A stretch of DNA of 64,000 bases from Candidatus Bathyarchaeota archaeon. Lineage in GTDB: Archaea; Thermoproteota; Bathyarchaeia; Bathyarchaeales; Bathycorpusculaceae. The notes under the pieces are model-generated. The model was given only the letters and a program-made list of their open reading frames with translations, ran no database searches and had not been told where the DNA came from. Every line of letters starts with the position of its first letter. The stretch's first letter is position 1. The position numbers and the translations under genes are program-made. The stretch is from contig PLYI01000081.1 of NCBI GenBank assembly GCA_003151735.1, positions 1 through 64,000 of the forward strand. The letters run 5' to 3'. Of this stretch, positions 27,218-35,283 are shown piece after piece.

Positions 27218-27799
27218 ATGAAAATTGCAATTATCGGAAAAGGCCACGTTGGTAGCGCACTCGGCAGCGGCTTGAGCAAAGCTGGACACGACACAAAGTT
27301 CGGTCACCGCGACCCAAAAGAACCTGTTGCTGACGCTGCAAAATGGGGAGAAGTAATCATTCTTGCGGTGCCCTATGAAAACGCAGGCGATGCAAGAGAA
27401 GCCATAAAGCCTTACGTTGACGGAAAAGTTGTAATTGACGTTATGAACGCTGTTGGAGAAAACGCAGAATTAGCAATAAGCTGCGCAACCTCCACAGCTG
27501 AAGAAACCCAGAAGAAACTGCCTAAAGCAAAAGTGGTAAAAGCATTCAACACCGTGTTCGCGTCAAACCAGAGCACCGGCAAAGTTGATGGTGAACAGTT
27601 AACTGCCTTTATTGCTGGAAACGATTTGAAAGCTAAACAAACAGTAGCGCATTTAACCCGTGACATCGGTTTTGACCCCGTGGATTGTGGACCGTTAAAG
27701 GCAGCACGCTACCTTGAAGCCATGGGAATTCTGATAATCAATTTAGCATACACCTATCGCATGGGCAACAAGATGGGTTACAAACTGCTTAAAGCCTAA
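27218..27799 (+). CDS. NADPH:F420 oxidoreductase-like protein
   Basis: The family transfers hydride between F420 and NADP. The Rossmann motif is IGKGHVGSALGSGL at residues about 6-19, and GHRDP is the 2'-phosphate-binding loop expected for NADP. VVIDVMNAVG and KVVKAFNTVF follow in family order, with a C-terminal helix carrying AARYLEAMGILIINLAY. The track starts at 27128, but GAGG lies eight bases before the ATG at 27218, and the fold begins there. F420 use is inferred from the family; some relatives act on other substrates or support metal reduction. Confidence 0.85.
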   Translation: MKIAIIGKGHVGSALGSGLSKAGHDTKFGHRDPKEPVADAAKWGEVIILAVPYENAGDAREAIKPYVDGKVVIDVMNAVGENAELAISCATSTAEETQKKLPKAKVVKAFNTVFASNQSTGKVDGEQLTAFIAGNDLKAKQTVAHLTRDIGFDPVDCGPLKAARYLEAMGILIINLAYTYRMGNKMGYKLLKA

Positions 27800-27843
27800 A
27801 CGTCAACTGTCATTAACGTAATTGAATGATATTTTCGCTTGCT

Positions 27844-28137
27844 TTAGGGTCTAAAAGCGTTTATAGAAATTTTTCCAGTTTGAGTGGTATTGGAGAAACA
27901 GCGTTTGGCGCCCAAGCGATAGCTGCTAAAGATTCCCCGCCAAACCAAACGCCTGTTTGCTCCCGCTCTACCAATTCCTCTAAAATAAACCAAGTTGTTG
28001 CTTGAATCCAATATTGTGTGCCCTGAGGTATGCAAGGGTTTTACGGTTGATGCCTGAATATTAGGTTGCGGTGGGTTGCTTCCCCAATACGACAGCTAAG
28101 GCATGAAAAGAGCGATGGCTAAGATAGTTAAACACAT
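27844..28137 (-). pseudogene. Remnant of a secreted glycoside-hydrolase-like gene
   Basis: On the reverse strand, from an ATG at 28137, a signal-like MCLTILAIALFMP is followed by an in-frame TAG, then LSYWGSNPPQPNIQAS and LHTSGHTILDSSNNLVYFRG. The latter resembles the first strand of GH5-type cellulases (an L.T.G..I.D..N..V.LRG pattern). The listed 63-residue ORF then loses sense; a shift of frame gives EQTGVWFGGESLAAIAW before a stop. So one nonsense codon, one frameshift and loss of nearly all of the catalytic domain are visible. Family call is by pattern only. Confidence 0.5.
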
Positions 28138-28366
28138 CCAGCTAGAAGAAAGGTTGTTTTCAATAATTCTGCTTTCAAAAGAATAGTTGGGAAACTGAAT
28201 TTAGCTCGCGTGAGAGGACACGTTAGGTTTGTCAATCTTCAATGAAGGCTCTGAAGGTTATAATCTTTTTTGGTGGCTTCGATCCTTAAGATTTTTCACT
28301 GGAGTACTTATTTCAAATTCATAAGCATTATACCTCTCAATTAACGATGAGATTTACGAGAAAAAT

Positions 28367-28486
28367 ATGCGTAAGAAGTATTTGACCCTCATTGTTTTGA
28401 TTGCATTTGCCTTTATCTTGAATAGTGTAGTTTTAGGAATATTAGTATCTCAACCAACCACTCCAAATAATGATGGGAGCAGTTAA
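28367..28486 (+). CDS. Signal-peptide ORF, probably the 5' part of the next gene
   Basis: Not in the ORF track. The ATG at 28367 encodes 39 residues: KK, a hydrophobic segment YLTLIVLIAFAFILNSVVLG, then QPTTPNNDGSS and a TAA. The next ORF begins in another frame inside this one and lacks its own signal peptide. Together they look like one exported protein interrupted by a single frameshift near 28475-28484, either real or an assembly error. Confidence 0.5.
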   Translation: MRKKYLTLIVLIAFAFILNSVVLGILVSQPTTPNNDGSS

Positions 28487-28850
28487 CGTTGACAACCTAA
28501 CTTCAAAGATTTCAGTCAGCGTCATTCCCACATATCTCACCCCATCTGCTACAAACTCCCTTCACTCGCCCATCACTGACAAGTTAGTGATAACAAATGT
28601 TCAAATAAATTTAACCGCGGCTTCATTCTTAGTTTCAATCTCTAACGATAATTCATCCCAAACAGCCATCGCTAACATCTTTGTAAATAACTATCCAGCA
28701 AGCCTAGAAAAAGACATAACGATACCAGGAAATTCCAACATAAAGTTACTCTTAACCCTGACAGATGGCATAATATTTGGTCAAACTTATCAAATCAGAC
28801 TTCTGTCTTCAGAAGGGCAATCGAGTATTTACTACGAAATCATTGATTGA
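28470..28850 (+). CDS. Exported Thr/Ser/Asn-rich protein (frameshifted from its signal peptide)
   Basis: A 126-residue beta-rich protein with strands such as KISVSVIPTYLTPS, LVITNVQINLTAASFLVSI and NIKLLLTLTDGIIFGQTYQI. The composition is that of an extracellular or membrane-anchored archaeal protein with N-glycosylation-type sites (NLT, NSS). Its ATG overlaps the end of the signal-peptide ORF at 28367-28486, which reads in a different frame. Functional only if the frame is restored or if the ORF is translated separately. No enzyme motif is seen. Confidence 0.5.
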   Translation: MMGAVNVDNLTSKISVSVIPTYLTPSATNSLHSPITDKLVITNVQINLTAASFLVSISNDNSSQTAIANIFVNNYPASLEKDITIPGNSNIKLLLTLTDGIIFGQTYQIRLLSSEGQSSIYYEIID

Positions 28851-28969
28851 AAAAAGTGTTGCCACAAGTAAAATCAACATAATACTTTAAGTTAAGCGCT
28901 TCCAAAAAAGGAAAGGAGAAGGTTAAGCGGTTGACATCGTCAAGAATCATGCGAAAAGTTTAAGGGTAA

Positions 28970-29566
28970 ATGTTTGTTTTAGGTTGCGAGTATTCTACCT
29001 TTGAGGTTTGTGGTTTGAGCACTAAAGTTGAAACAATTGAAGAACGGAAAGCAGAAGTTCTAATCAAATTAAGAAAATACAAGCTTATCAAGAAAGAAAA
29101 GTTTGAAGGCGCATACGCCTACATCATTGATATCCCGCAGGATAAAGAGCAAGCAATCGTTTGGTGTATCCTAGGCGAAGCTACAGTCGGCATTGCAGCT
29201 ATGAACACCCTCTACAAAATTATGAAGGAAAAAGAACTTGACCGAGCTATAGTAGTTACCGAAGGACGCTACACCCACGCAGTCAAATTAGGCGCAAAAA
29301 AGAAAAAAGTTGAATTACTGCCCAAATCATTCCCAGTGTTCGACATCTTCGAGCATGCACTAGTGCCATTCCACGAAATCCTAACCGAAAAAGAAAAAAC
29401 GCAGCTTCTCACACAATACAAAGTTAAACCCTACCAGATACCGCAGATAAAATCAGGCGACCCAGCGGTAAAAGCGATAGGTGCAAAACCAGGCGACGTA
29501 CTGAAAATCACTAGAAAAAGCACAACAGCAGGCGAACACATAACCTACAGGTACGTAGTGGAATAA
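28970..29566 (+). CDS. rpoH: RNA polymerase subunit H with Rpb5-like N-terminal domain
   Basis: Subunit H/Rpb5 is part of the lower jaw of archaeal and eukaryotic RNA polymerase. The C-terminal domain (residues about 125-198) is unmistakable: [20 protein letters not shown], then [19 protein letters not shown] and [13 protein letters not shown]. Most archaeal RpoH proteins are only about 80 residues and lack the eukaryotic N-terminal domain. Here about 120 extra residues precede it, including [17 protein letters not shown] and [19 protein letters not shown], with the length and layout of eukaryotic Rpb5. The gene is not next to rpoB/rpoA, so it could be the only H subunit or a paralogue. Convergent with modE. 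Confidence 0.85.
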   Translation: MFVLGCEYSTFEVCGLSTKVETIEERKAEVLIKLRKYKLIKKEKFEGAYAYIIDIPQDKEQAIVWCILGEATVGIAAMNTLYKIMKEKELDRAIVVTEGRYTHAVKLGAKKKKVELLPKSFPVFDIFEHALVPFHEILTEKEKTQLLTQYKVKPYQIPQIKSGDPAVKAIGAKPGDVLKITRKSTTAGEHITYRYVVE

Positions 29567-29573
29567 AAAAAAA

Positions 29574-30131
29574 TTATTTTGCAATCATGATTTCTGTTGA
29601 TTTCACGATTGCAGTAACTTCATCGCCTACTTTTATATCTAAATCATCAACCGCTTCTTTTGTTATAACTGCGGTGACAGTTACGGGCATTTTAATTTCG
29701 ACTTTAACTTTGGCTGTTATAACTCCTTTTTCAACAGCTAAGACTTTTCCTTTAAATTGATTACGTGCACTTAACTTCAAAACTTTCACCTCCAAACTCC
29801 GCGGGTTAGATAAAACTTTATCCAAATAAATCTCCGCTTGCTTATACTCACCCAACAAACTTTTGCCTAAATCAGTCAGTTTTGCGCCGCCTCCGCCGGA
29901 TTTTCCACCCTTGTATGTTTCCACAATCTGCTCTTCCATTACAGTTTGGATTTCCTGTATGTAGTTCCAGACGTAGCGGTAGGACATTCCCAGGGTTTCT
30001 GCAGCCTTAGAAAGCGAGTTTTCCTTGTCGATGGCTTCTAAAATTTCTGCGCCGCCTTTGCCAATTAACGGTTTTCCTTTGTATTCGATCCAAGCTTTGC
30101 AAGAAACTGTGTGTTTTTTGTTGGTGAGCAT
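29574..30131 (-). CDS. ModE-type molybdate/tungstate regulator
   Basis: A 185-residue protein. The N-terminal winged helix (IGKGGAEILEAIDKENSLSKA, then MSYRYVWNYI) is typical of ModE, and GGGGAKLTDLGKSLL closes the wing. The C-terminal half is a single MOP/TOBE oxyanion-binding domain starting at about residue 115 (LSARNQFKGKVLAVEKGV ... VTAVIT). It probably senses molybdate or tungstate and controls the transporter encoded directly upstream on the same strand. Only one MOP domain is present against two in E. coli ModE. Confidence 0.9.
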   Translation of the reverse strand: MLTNKKHTVSCKAWIEYKGKPLIGKGGAEILEAIDKENSLSKAAETLGMSYRYVWNYIQEIQTVMEEQIVETYKGGKSGGGGAKLTDLGKSLLGEYKQAEIYLDKVLSNPRSLEVKVLKLSARNQFKGKVLAVEKGVITAKVKVEIKMPVTVTAVITKEAVDDLDIKVGDEVTAIVKSTEIMIAK

Positions 30132-30183
30132 TTCAATAAATCATTAATGAGCAAGTCCATATAAAGATAATTTAAGTGGGCAA

Positions 30184-30900
30184 CTAAAAATCCAGTTCTC
30201 CGTTTATGAATTTGCGTGTTATTGCGCTTTTTGGGTTCTCAAAGAAATCTTCTGGCTGTGCAACCTCTACTATTTCGCCGTCGTGGATATGCACTATTTC
30301 ATCGGCCATTCGTCTTGCTTGGTTGAGATTATGAGTCGCCATAACTATGATGCGTTGGCTACTTTTTTGGCTGACTATTGCCTTCTCAATGATTATTGCG
30401 CTGTTCGGATCCAAGTTCGCTGTTGGCTCATCCAAAAGCAGAACATTTGAATTAAGCAGAAATGCCCGTGCTAAAGCGATTCGCTGCTGTTCACCGCCTG
30501 AAAGTTTTTTTGCTCGTCTCTTCTCAAACCCTGAGAGCCTTACAGCCTCCAAAGAACCACAGACTCTCAAGTGAATCTCTTCTTTTGGTACTTTTCTAAT
30601 TTTTAATCCATACGCCAAGTTATTGTAGACGTTCATAGTGAACATGGCTGTTTTCTGAAAAACCAAAGTTGAAATGTGGCGTAGCGTTTTGGGATCTGAG
30701 TTTTGGTTGTTGAAGAGGATTTGTCCGCAATCAGGCTTCTCCAATCCAGCAATAATCCTCATTAAAGTGGTTTTACCTGCACCGTTAACTCCGAGAAGAA
30801 CAATTATTTTGTTGCCTTGCAGGTTTAGGGATACTGAATTTAGCGCTTTTACAGCGCGGTAATTTTTTTGCAGTTCTACTAGTTGGAGGTTAACGCTCAA
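30184..30900 (-). CDS. tupC: Tungstate ABC transporter, ATPase subunit
   Basis: A 238-residue ABC ATPase. Walker A is GVNGAGKTT near residue 38, the signature LSGGEQQR near 134, and Walker B VLLLDEPTANLD near 157. MATHNLNQ carries the switch His. It has no extra C-terminal TOBE domain, as usual for TupC. It overlaps nothing but lies only three bases after the permease gene, which confirms one operon. The tungstate assignment comes from the TupA-type binding protein of the same operon; molybdate is an alternative. Confidence 0.88.
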   Translation of the reverse strand: MSVNLQLVELQKNYRAVKALNSVSLNLQGNKIIVLLGVNGAGKTTLMRIIAGLEKPDCGQILFNNQNSDPKTLRHISTLVFQKTAMFTMNVYNNLAYGLKIRKVPKEEIHLRVCGSLEAVRLSGFEKRRAKKLSGGEQQRIALARAFLLNSNVLLLDEPTANLDPNSAIIIEKAIVSQKSSQRIIVMATHNLNQARRMADEIVHIHDGEIVEVAQPEDFFENPKSAITRKFINGELDF

Positions 30901-30903
30901 GGC

Positions 30904-31677
30904 TTATCTCCCTCCTAAACTTATCCAGTACGAAAGTTTACCCCAACCCACATCTTCGTTTCTTACACGCTCAATTAGGCTTATGGTTAATGCTAATGCA
31001 ATTACGATTGCAATGAGGATTATTGCGAATGCCATAGCAACAGAAAAGTTGCCAAAGTTGATTTCTAAAGCAATTGAAGTCGTTAACACTCGCGTCCCCC
31101 CGAATAATGTGCCATTTCCCAACAAGCTCCCGCCAACTATCGTCGCAATGCCGAGTTCTCCAAAACCTCTATTGAAACCTGCAGTTACAGCTAACATCGT
31201 TGACCAAAATGTTTCTCGCATCATCGCAAGATTAGTTCTTAAACCTGATGCACCAAGGGTTTTAGCTAAGTCTCTTAGCTGCATGTCGGCTGTTTCCAAC
31301 GCTTTAGTTACGAAACTGACAATTATTGGTGTGACAAGTATTGCTTGACCTATGGCTATACCGTTAACAGTGTACAGAAGGTGAAGGGACCCAAGTTCTC
31401 CCTGTCTAGACAAAAGCAGGTACAAAAGTAATCCAAGAGCAACAGTGGGTACCCCTATTAGGGCATTGAATAGGCCTTTGATGATCCATTTTCCCCTAAA
31501 ATTGTACAGACCTAATACCATTGCGATTGGAATACTCCACACGCACGCCAAAAGCGTGCCCACACCTGAAATGTAAATTGTTCGGTAAATGGTTGCGTAG
31601 AATTCAGGGTCCCCGCTTGTGATTAATTTAAATGCTTCTTGGATGGCGGGAACGATAATGTCAGCCATGCATATCAC
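30904..31677 (-). CDS. tupB: Tungstate ABC transporter, permease subunit
   Basis: A 257-residue inner-membrane permease with about six membrane segments. The coupling-helix EAA-type motif is in DLAKTLGASGLRTNLAMMRE, and AGFNRGFGELGIATIVGGSL is characteristic of the TupB group of oxyanion permeases. It sits between the binding protein and ATPase genes. The first residues before the ATG at 31668 (MADIIVPAIQ) may be the real start rather than the listed one. Confidence 0.87.
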   Translation of the reverse strand: MICMADIIVPAIQEAFKLITSGDPEFYATIYRTIYISGVGTLLACVWSIPIAMVLGLYNFRGKWIIKGLFNALIGVPTVALGLLLYLLLSRQGELGSLHLLYTVNGIAIGQAILVTPIIVSFVTKALETADMQLRDLAKTLGASGLRTNLAMMRETFWSTMLAVTAGFNRGFGELGIATIVGGSLLGNGTLFGGTRVLTTSIALEINFGNFSVAMAFAIILIAIVIALALTISLIERVRNEDVGWGKLSYWISLGGR

Positions 31678-31718
31678 AAAGAAATAGAGGGGAATGTTAA
31701 TTTGAGCTTTTCTTAAAC

Positions 31719-33119
31719 TTACAGCTTGTTTACTTTAACGTTGCTTTGACTGTACGTTGATGGCGGCGCAATTACTATTTGTTGTTGGTCTCCTGAGTAG
31801 TGGTTTGGTATGCTGATTTGGACGTTAAGGTTCTGTGCGGACAGTGTATCGTAGGTTGCGGAGTATAGGGTACCTGCGTTGTATCGGAATGCCGCGGGGC
31901 ATTCATTTCCGTTTGCGTTGATTTGGTTAGTTGAGTTGATGTAAGCATAGCCTTGGATCCAGCTTAGCAAAGTAGCGTTAGGTGCGGTTCCGCTGGCTAA
32001 AGGCACGAATGGTGTGAATAGTTGCTGTCCATAATTTGAAGTTCCGAAGTTCGCGATTAATTGTTGACCTTCATCAGAAACTAGATAGTTTACGAATGTT
32101 AATGCAGCGTTAAAGTTTGTAGCGGTCAGGTTAGCGTTGCGTGTGTCATCAATTATTGCGCTGTACACGTTCAAGAGGGCTTGTTGTCCTTGAATTTCGA
32201 TGGTTAATTGCGGAATGTTGCCTTGTTTGGAATAAGCTAAGTAGGTGCCTGTGTCAGAGAGGATATAGCATGATGGGCCTCCGCCGATTCCGTTGTTAGC
32301 TACCTGCAAGCTTGCTCCCATTCCCTGTCCTGTGGAGTGGAACCAAGATGTCTGAGTAAGGAGTGTAGCGTAAGTGAAGCCTGCACCTTTCCAGAGGTTT
32401 GATTCTGCTGTAGCTGTGCCTGAACCATCATTTCTAGTCACCCATTGAACAGTAGAGGGGCTGCCTTGTGCTGCAGCATAGAGCGTTTGCAGAGCTAATG
32501 AGACGTTGGTCATGCCGCTTATGTGTGCTGGGTCGTTTGCGGGTCCAACGATTACGAAGAAGTTGTAAGCTATGATTTTGCGGTCTACTCCGTATCTGCC
32601 AGTTAGGAAAGTAAGTTCCTGTGAAGGAGAGTGGACCAGTATCATGTCTGCGTCGCCTCTCTGTGCTTGTGCTATGGCAGCGCCAGTTCCTGCTGCAACA
32701 AAGTTTACGGTTATCCAGGGATATTTGGCTTGGAAAGCTGCTTTTATGGTGCCTGCTGTGTTGCCATCTATTCCTGTGTCTTCAAGTCCTGTGTCATGTA
32801 GACTTGTGGTTGTTGCTACTGTCAATGTCGTTGGGGTTGTAGTTGGGGAAGGTGAAGGGGTTGGTGACGGCGATGGTGAGGGGGAAGGAGATGCTGTGGG
32901 ACTTGCAGTTGGGGTTGGAGAAGCGGTAGGAGTAGGCGACGCGGTAAGGCTTGGAGAGGGGGTTACGGATGGTGAAGGAATGGGAGAGGGTGTTGGAGTA
33001 GGCGTTGGCTGCGGGCCGTTGTTTTGGCTGTAATTGTAAGCTGCATAAGCGCCTATTCCCGAAACAATTATAACAATCAGTACGATTGCTGCTATTATTG
33101 TGGCTTTCATTTTTTTCAC
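31719..33119 (-). CDS. tupA: Tungstate-binding lipoprotein-like protein TupA with Pro-rich stalk
   Basis: A 466-residue exported substrate-binding protein. Residues 8-28 are a membrane anchor or signal ([20 protein letters not shown]). Residues about 35-95 are a low-complexity Thr-Pro-Ser stalk that would hold the domain away from the membrane. The binding domain begins with [16 protein letters not shown], the TupA-type TTTS..DTGL anion-binding start, and [16 protein letters not shown] is also characteristic. Extra residues ([17 protein letters not shown]-terminal [15 protein letters not shown]) make it longer than bacterial TupA. Heads the tupABC operon with modE behind. Confidence 0.88.
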   Translation of the reverse strand: MKKMKATIIAAIVLIVIIVSGIGAYAAYNYSQNNGPQPTPTPTPSPIPSPSVTPSPSLTASPTPTASPTPTASPTASPSPSPSPSPTPSPSPTTTPTTLTVATTTSLHDTGLEDTGIDGNTAGTIKAAFQAKYPWITVNFVAAGTGAAIAQAQRGDADMILVHSPSQELTFLTGRYGVDRKIIAYNFFVIVGPANDPAHISGMTNVSLALQTLYAAAQGSPSTVQWVTRNDGSGTATAESNLWKGAGFTYATLLTQTSWFHSTGQGMGASLQVANNGIGGGPSCYILSDTGTYLAYSKQGNIPQLTIEIQGQQALLNVYSAIIDDTRNANLTATNFNAALTFVNYLVSDEGQQLIANFGTSNYGQQLFTPFVPLASGTAPNATLLSWIQGYAYINSTNQINANGNECPAAFRYNAGTLYSATYDTLSAQNLNVQISIPNHYSGDQQQIVIAPPSTYSQSNVKVNKL

Positions 33120-33209
33120 TGTTTTCCAGTGAGCCGTTATGCATATTTAAACATGTCGACGTGTGACCACTTGAACCCAACATGCGGCCAAACAAAAAAG
33201 CCCTGCAGC

Positions 33210-33425
33210 TCATTTCCGCTCTTGCGTTAACTCACTCAAAATAACCAGCGCTTCACCAAGCGGCATCCCTAAGCGTTCCACAAGCTCACGTGCCGAAACA
33301 TCCGCTTTCTGGGGCATTATGCTGTCACGGATGTAAGCCTTATGAGTTGGATACATGACTGAGGCGTGGACTGCCTCGACAAGCAACTGCCAAAGCCGCT
33401 CTTTTGTGCATTCATCCAAATTCAT
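33210..33425 (-). CDS. Small putative helix-turn-helix protein
   Basis: A 71-residue helical ORF. VSARELVERLGMPLGEALVI looks like a helix-turn-helix, preceded by two helices (TKERLWQLLVEAVHASV). It could be a small regulator. It lies upstream of the tup operon on the same strand and starts near the region of the dehydrogenase promoter. No family recognised. Confidence 0.5.
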   Translation of the reverse strand: MNLDECTKERLWQLLVEAVHASVMYPTHKAYIRDSIMPQKADVSARELVERLGMPLGEALVILSELTQERK

Positions 33426-33547
33426 AGGGCATCAACCATTGATATGCCCTAAAGAGTTATTAGTCTACCGCAAACCATGCCGAAAAAATGGCACAACAAA
33501 CTTAATACCCCTCCAAGAACCCATCCATAGTTAGAGGTTGACTCTTT

Positions 33548-34516
33548 TTGAAAGCCGCTGTATACCGTGGACCCCACAACATCAAAATTGAAGAAGTCCC
33601 TGAACCCGAAGTTAAAGGCAGAAGGGTACTGGTGAAGTTTAAGTCAGGCAGCATATGCGGAACCGACATGCACTTCTACAGAGGCGAGTGGAAACTCAAG
33701 AATGGCAGAATTCTCGGCCACGACGCCTGCGGAGTAAGGGAGGACACAGGCGAACGAGTTGTGATGGTTCCAGTGGTGAATTGTGGACATTGCTACTTCT
33801 GCCTCCGAGGCTACCCCAGTTTGTGTATGCGAGCCAAACTTTACGGTTTAACAAGAGACGGTTTCTTTGCTGAATCCAAATCGATGATGCCGAGAAGCCT
33901 CATCCCCCTCCCCTCTAATGTCAGCGACGAAGAGGCGGCGATTGTGGAGCCTGTAGCTTTGGCGCTGAGGGTTCTTAATCATTTGCAGCCTAATTTAGGC
34001 GACTGGGTTACTGTGCTTGGGCAGGGACCCATTGGCTTACTCATGACTCAAATCGCACTGATGAAGGGCTGCCGAGTCATAGCCGTTGATTTAGAGGATT
34101 ACAGGCTGGAACTCTCAGAAAAATACGGCGCAGACGCAGTTATAAACGCTAAAAAAGAAGACGTTCCCAAAGCTGTCCGCAAACTAACTAAGATGGGCTC
34201 TGACTTTGTGATTGAAGCTGCAGGAACCTCCAAGACAGTAGAGCAAACCCCGTTTTTGGTGCGGAAAGCAGGAAAAGTCGCGTTGGTTGGAGAGTCCGAA
34301 GGTTACTTGAATTTGGGAGATGCTGATGAAGTCCAGTTTTTCACTGTCTACCTTTCGCCTGTTGAGTATCCGTCGGCGGTTGAGTTGATTTCTCGCAAAC
34401 TGGTGGATGTGAAGGGGCTAATAACCCACAGGTTTAAGCTGGATGAATTTGAGAAGGCACTGAAAACGGTAGATAACCCAGCGGAGAAGCCTTTGAAAGT
34501 AGTAATAACACAGTAA
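33548..34516 (+). CDS. Zinc-dependent medium-chain dehydrogenase
   Basis: A 322-residue medium-chain alcohol/sorbitol dehydrogenase-type enzyme using NAD(P). Catalytic zinc ligands are in SICGTDMHFY and GHDACG with a Glu near 130. The structural zinc cysteines are in NCGHCYFCLRGYPSLC. The Rossmann motif is LGQGPIGLLMTQIA, and AVDLEDYRLE suggests NAD preference because of the acidic residue after the second strand. Substrate unknown; polyols and threonine are common in this branch. The start is TTG at 33548, as no ATG fits the N-terminus KAAVYRGPHNI. Confidence 0.87.
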   Translation: MKAAVYRGPHNIKIEEVPEPEVKGRRVLVKFKSGSICGTDMHFYRGEWKLKNGRILGHDACGVREDTGERVVMVPVVNCGHCYFCLRGYPSLCMRAKLYGLTRDGFFAESKSMMPRSLIPLPSNVSDEEAAIVEPVALALRVLNHLQPNLGDWVTVLGQGPIGLLMTQIALMKGCRVIAVDLEDYRLELSEKYGADAVINAKKEDVPKAVRKLTKMGSDFVIEAAGTSKTVEQTPFLVRKAGKVALVGESEGYLNLGDADEVQFFTVYLSPVEYPSAVELISRKLVDVKGLITHRFKLDEFEKALKTVDNPAEKPLKVVITQ

Positions 34517-34581
34517 AATGTTCCAGGCTGGTTAACCACAAGGTATATTTCGGTTAGAGATGTGTTAACCCCAAATACCTG

Positions 34582-35283
34582 ATGGAAACGGAGGTTAACG
34601 TTTTGGCTATAGCAGCAGTAATATTTGATTTAGATGGAACACTTGCCAATTTCAACTTGGACTACAAAACCCTACGCTCCGAAGTCAGAACCTACCTAAT
34701 GAGCAAAGGTGTTCCCGCATCCCTTCTCGACGTCAACGAGAGCATCTTTGAAATGCTTAAGAAAGCCGAGATTTACGAGAAAAACACTTCCAAATCAACT
34801 GAAGCATTTAAGGAAATTCGCACCCAAGCCCTGTCAATTGCCGAGAAATACGAGATGGAAGCTGCCTCAACCACGAGCCTGATTACTGGAGCGGTTGAAA
34901 CGCTCAAAGACTTGCAGAAAATGAACCTGAAAATGGGTTTGTGCACTACCAGCAGTGAGAAAGCTGCAAACTATATTCTTCAGCGCTTCAAAATTGACGG
35001 TTTTTTTAAAGTTGTTGTTTCACGGGACAAAGTAAAATATGTTAAGCCGCATATTGAACAATGCGAGTTAGCTCTAAAAACGTTAGCTGTACAACCCAAA
35101 GCCACACTTATGGTTGGAGACAGCGTTGTTGATATGCAGAGCGCCAAGGAACTAAACGCCATCGCCGTCGGGTTGCCAACAGGCCTAACCACAACAGAGC
35201 AGCTGATGAGCAACGGCGCAAACTACATAGTAACATCGCTGAATGATTTGCTAGTTCTAATAAAAGAAATAAATAAGAATTAA
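34582..35283 (+). CDS. HAD-superfamily phosphatase
   Basis: A 233-residue haloacid dehalogenase-type hydrolase. Motif I is VIFDLDGTLANF near residue 15, motif II is in LCTTSSEKA, the Lys motif is KPHIEQCE and motif III/IV is MVGDSVVDMQSAK. A helical cap domain (about residues 22-90) is inserted after motif I. Phosphoglycolate or sugar phosphate phosphatases share this layout, so the substrate is open. Its TAA overlaps the stop of the large helicase gene on the other strand. Confidence 0.87.
   Translation: METEVNVLAIAAVIFDLDGTLANFNLDYKTLRSEVRTYLMSKGVPASLLDVNESIFEMLKKAEIYEKNTSKSTEAFKEIRTQALSIAEKYEMEAASTTSLITGAVETLKDLQKMNLKMGLCTTSSEKAANYILQRFKIDGFFKVVVSRDKVKYVKPHIEQCELALKTLAVQPKATLMVGDSVVDMQSAKELNAIAVGLPTGLTTTEQLMSNGANYIVTSLNDLLVLIKEINKN

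Noticed and set aside
32572-33033. 153-residue plus-strand ORF rich in Gly/Glu/Val repeats
   Set aside because: It is the reverse image of the TupA Thr-Pro-Ser stalk; the repeat is low complexity and not a gene.
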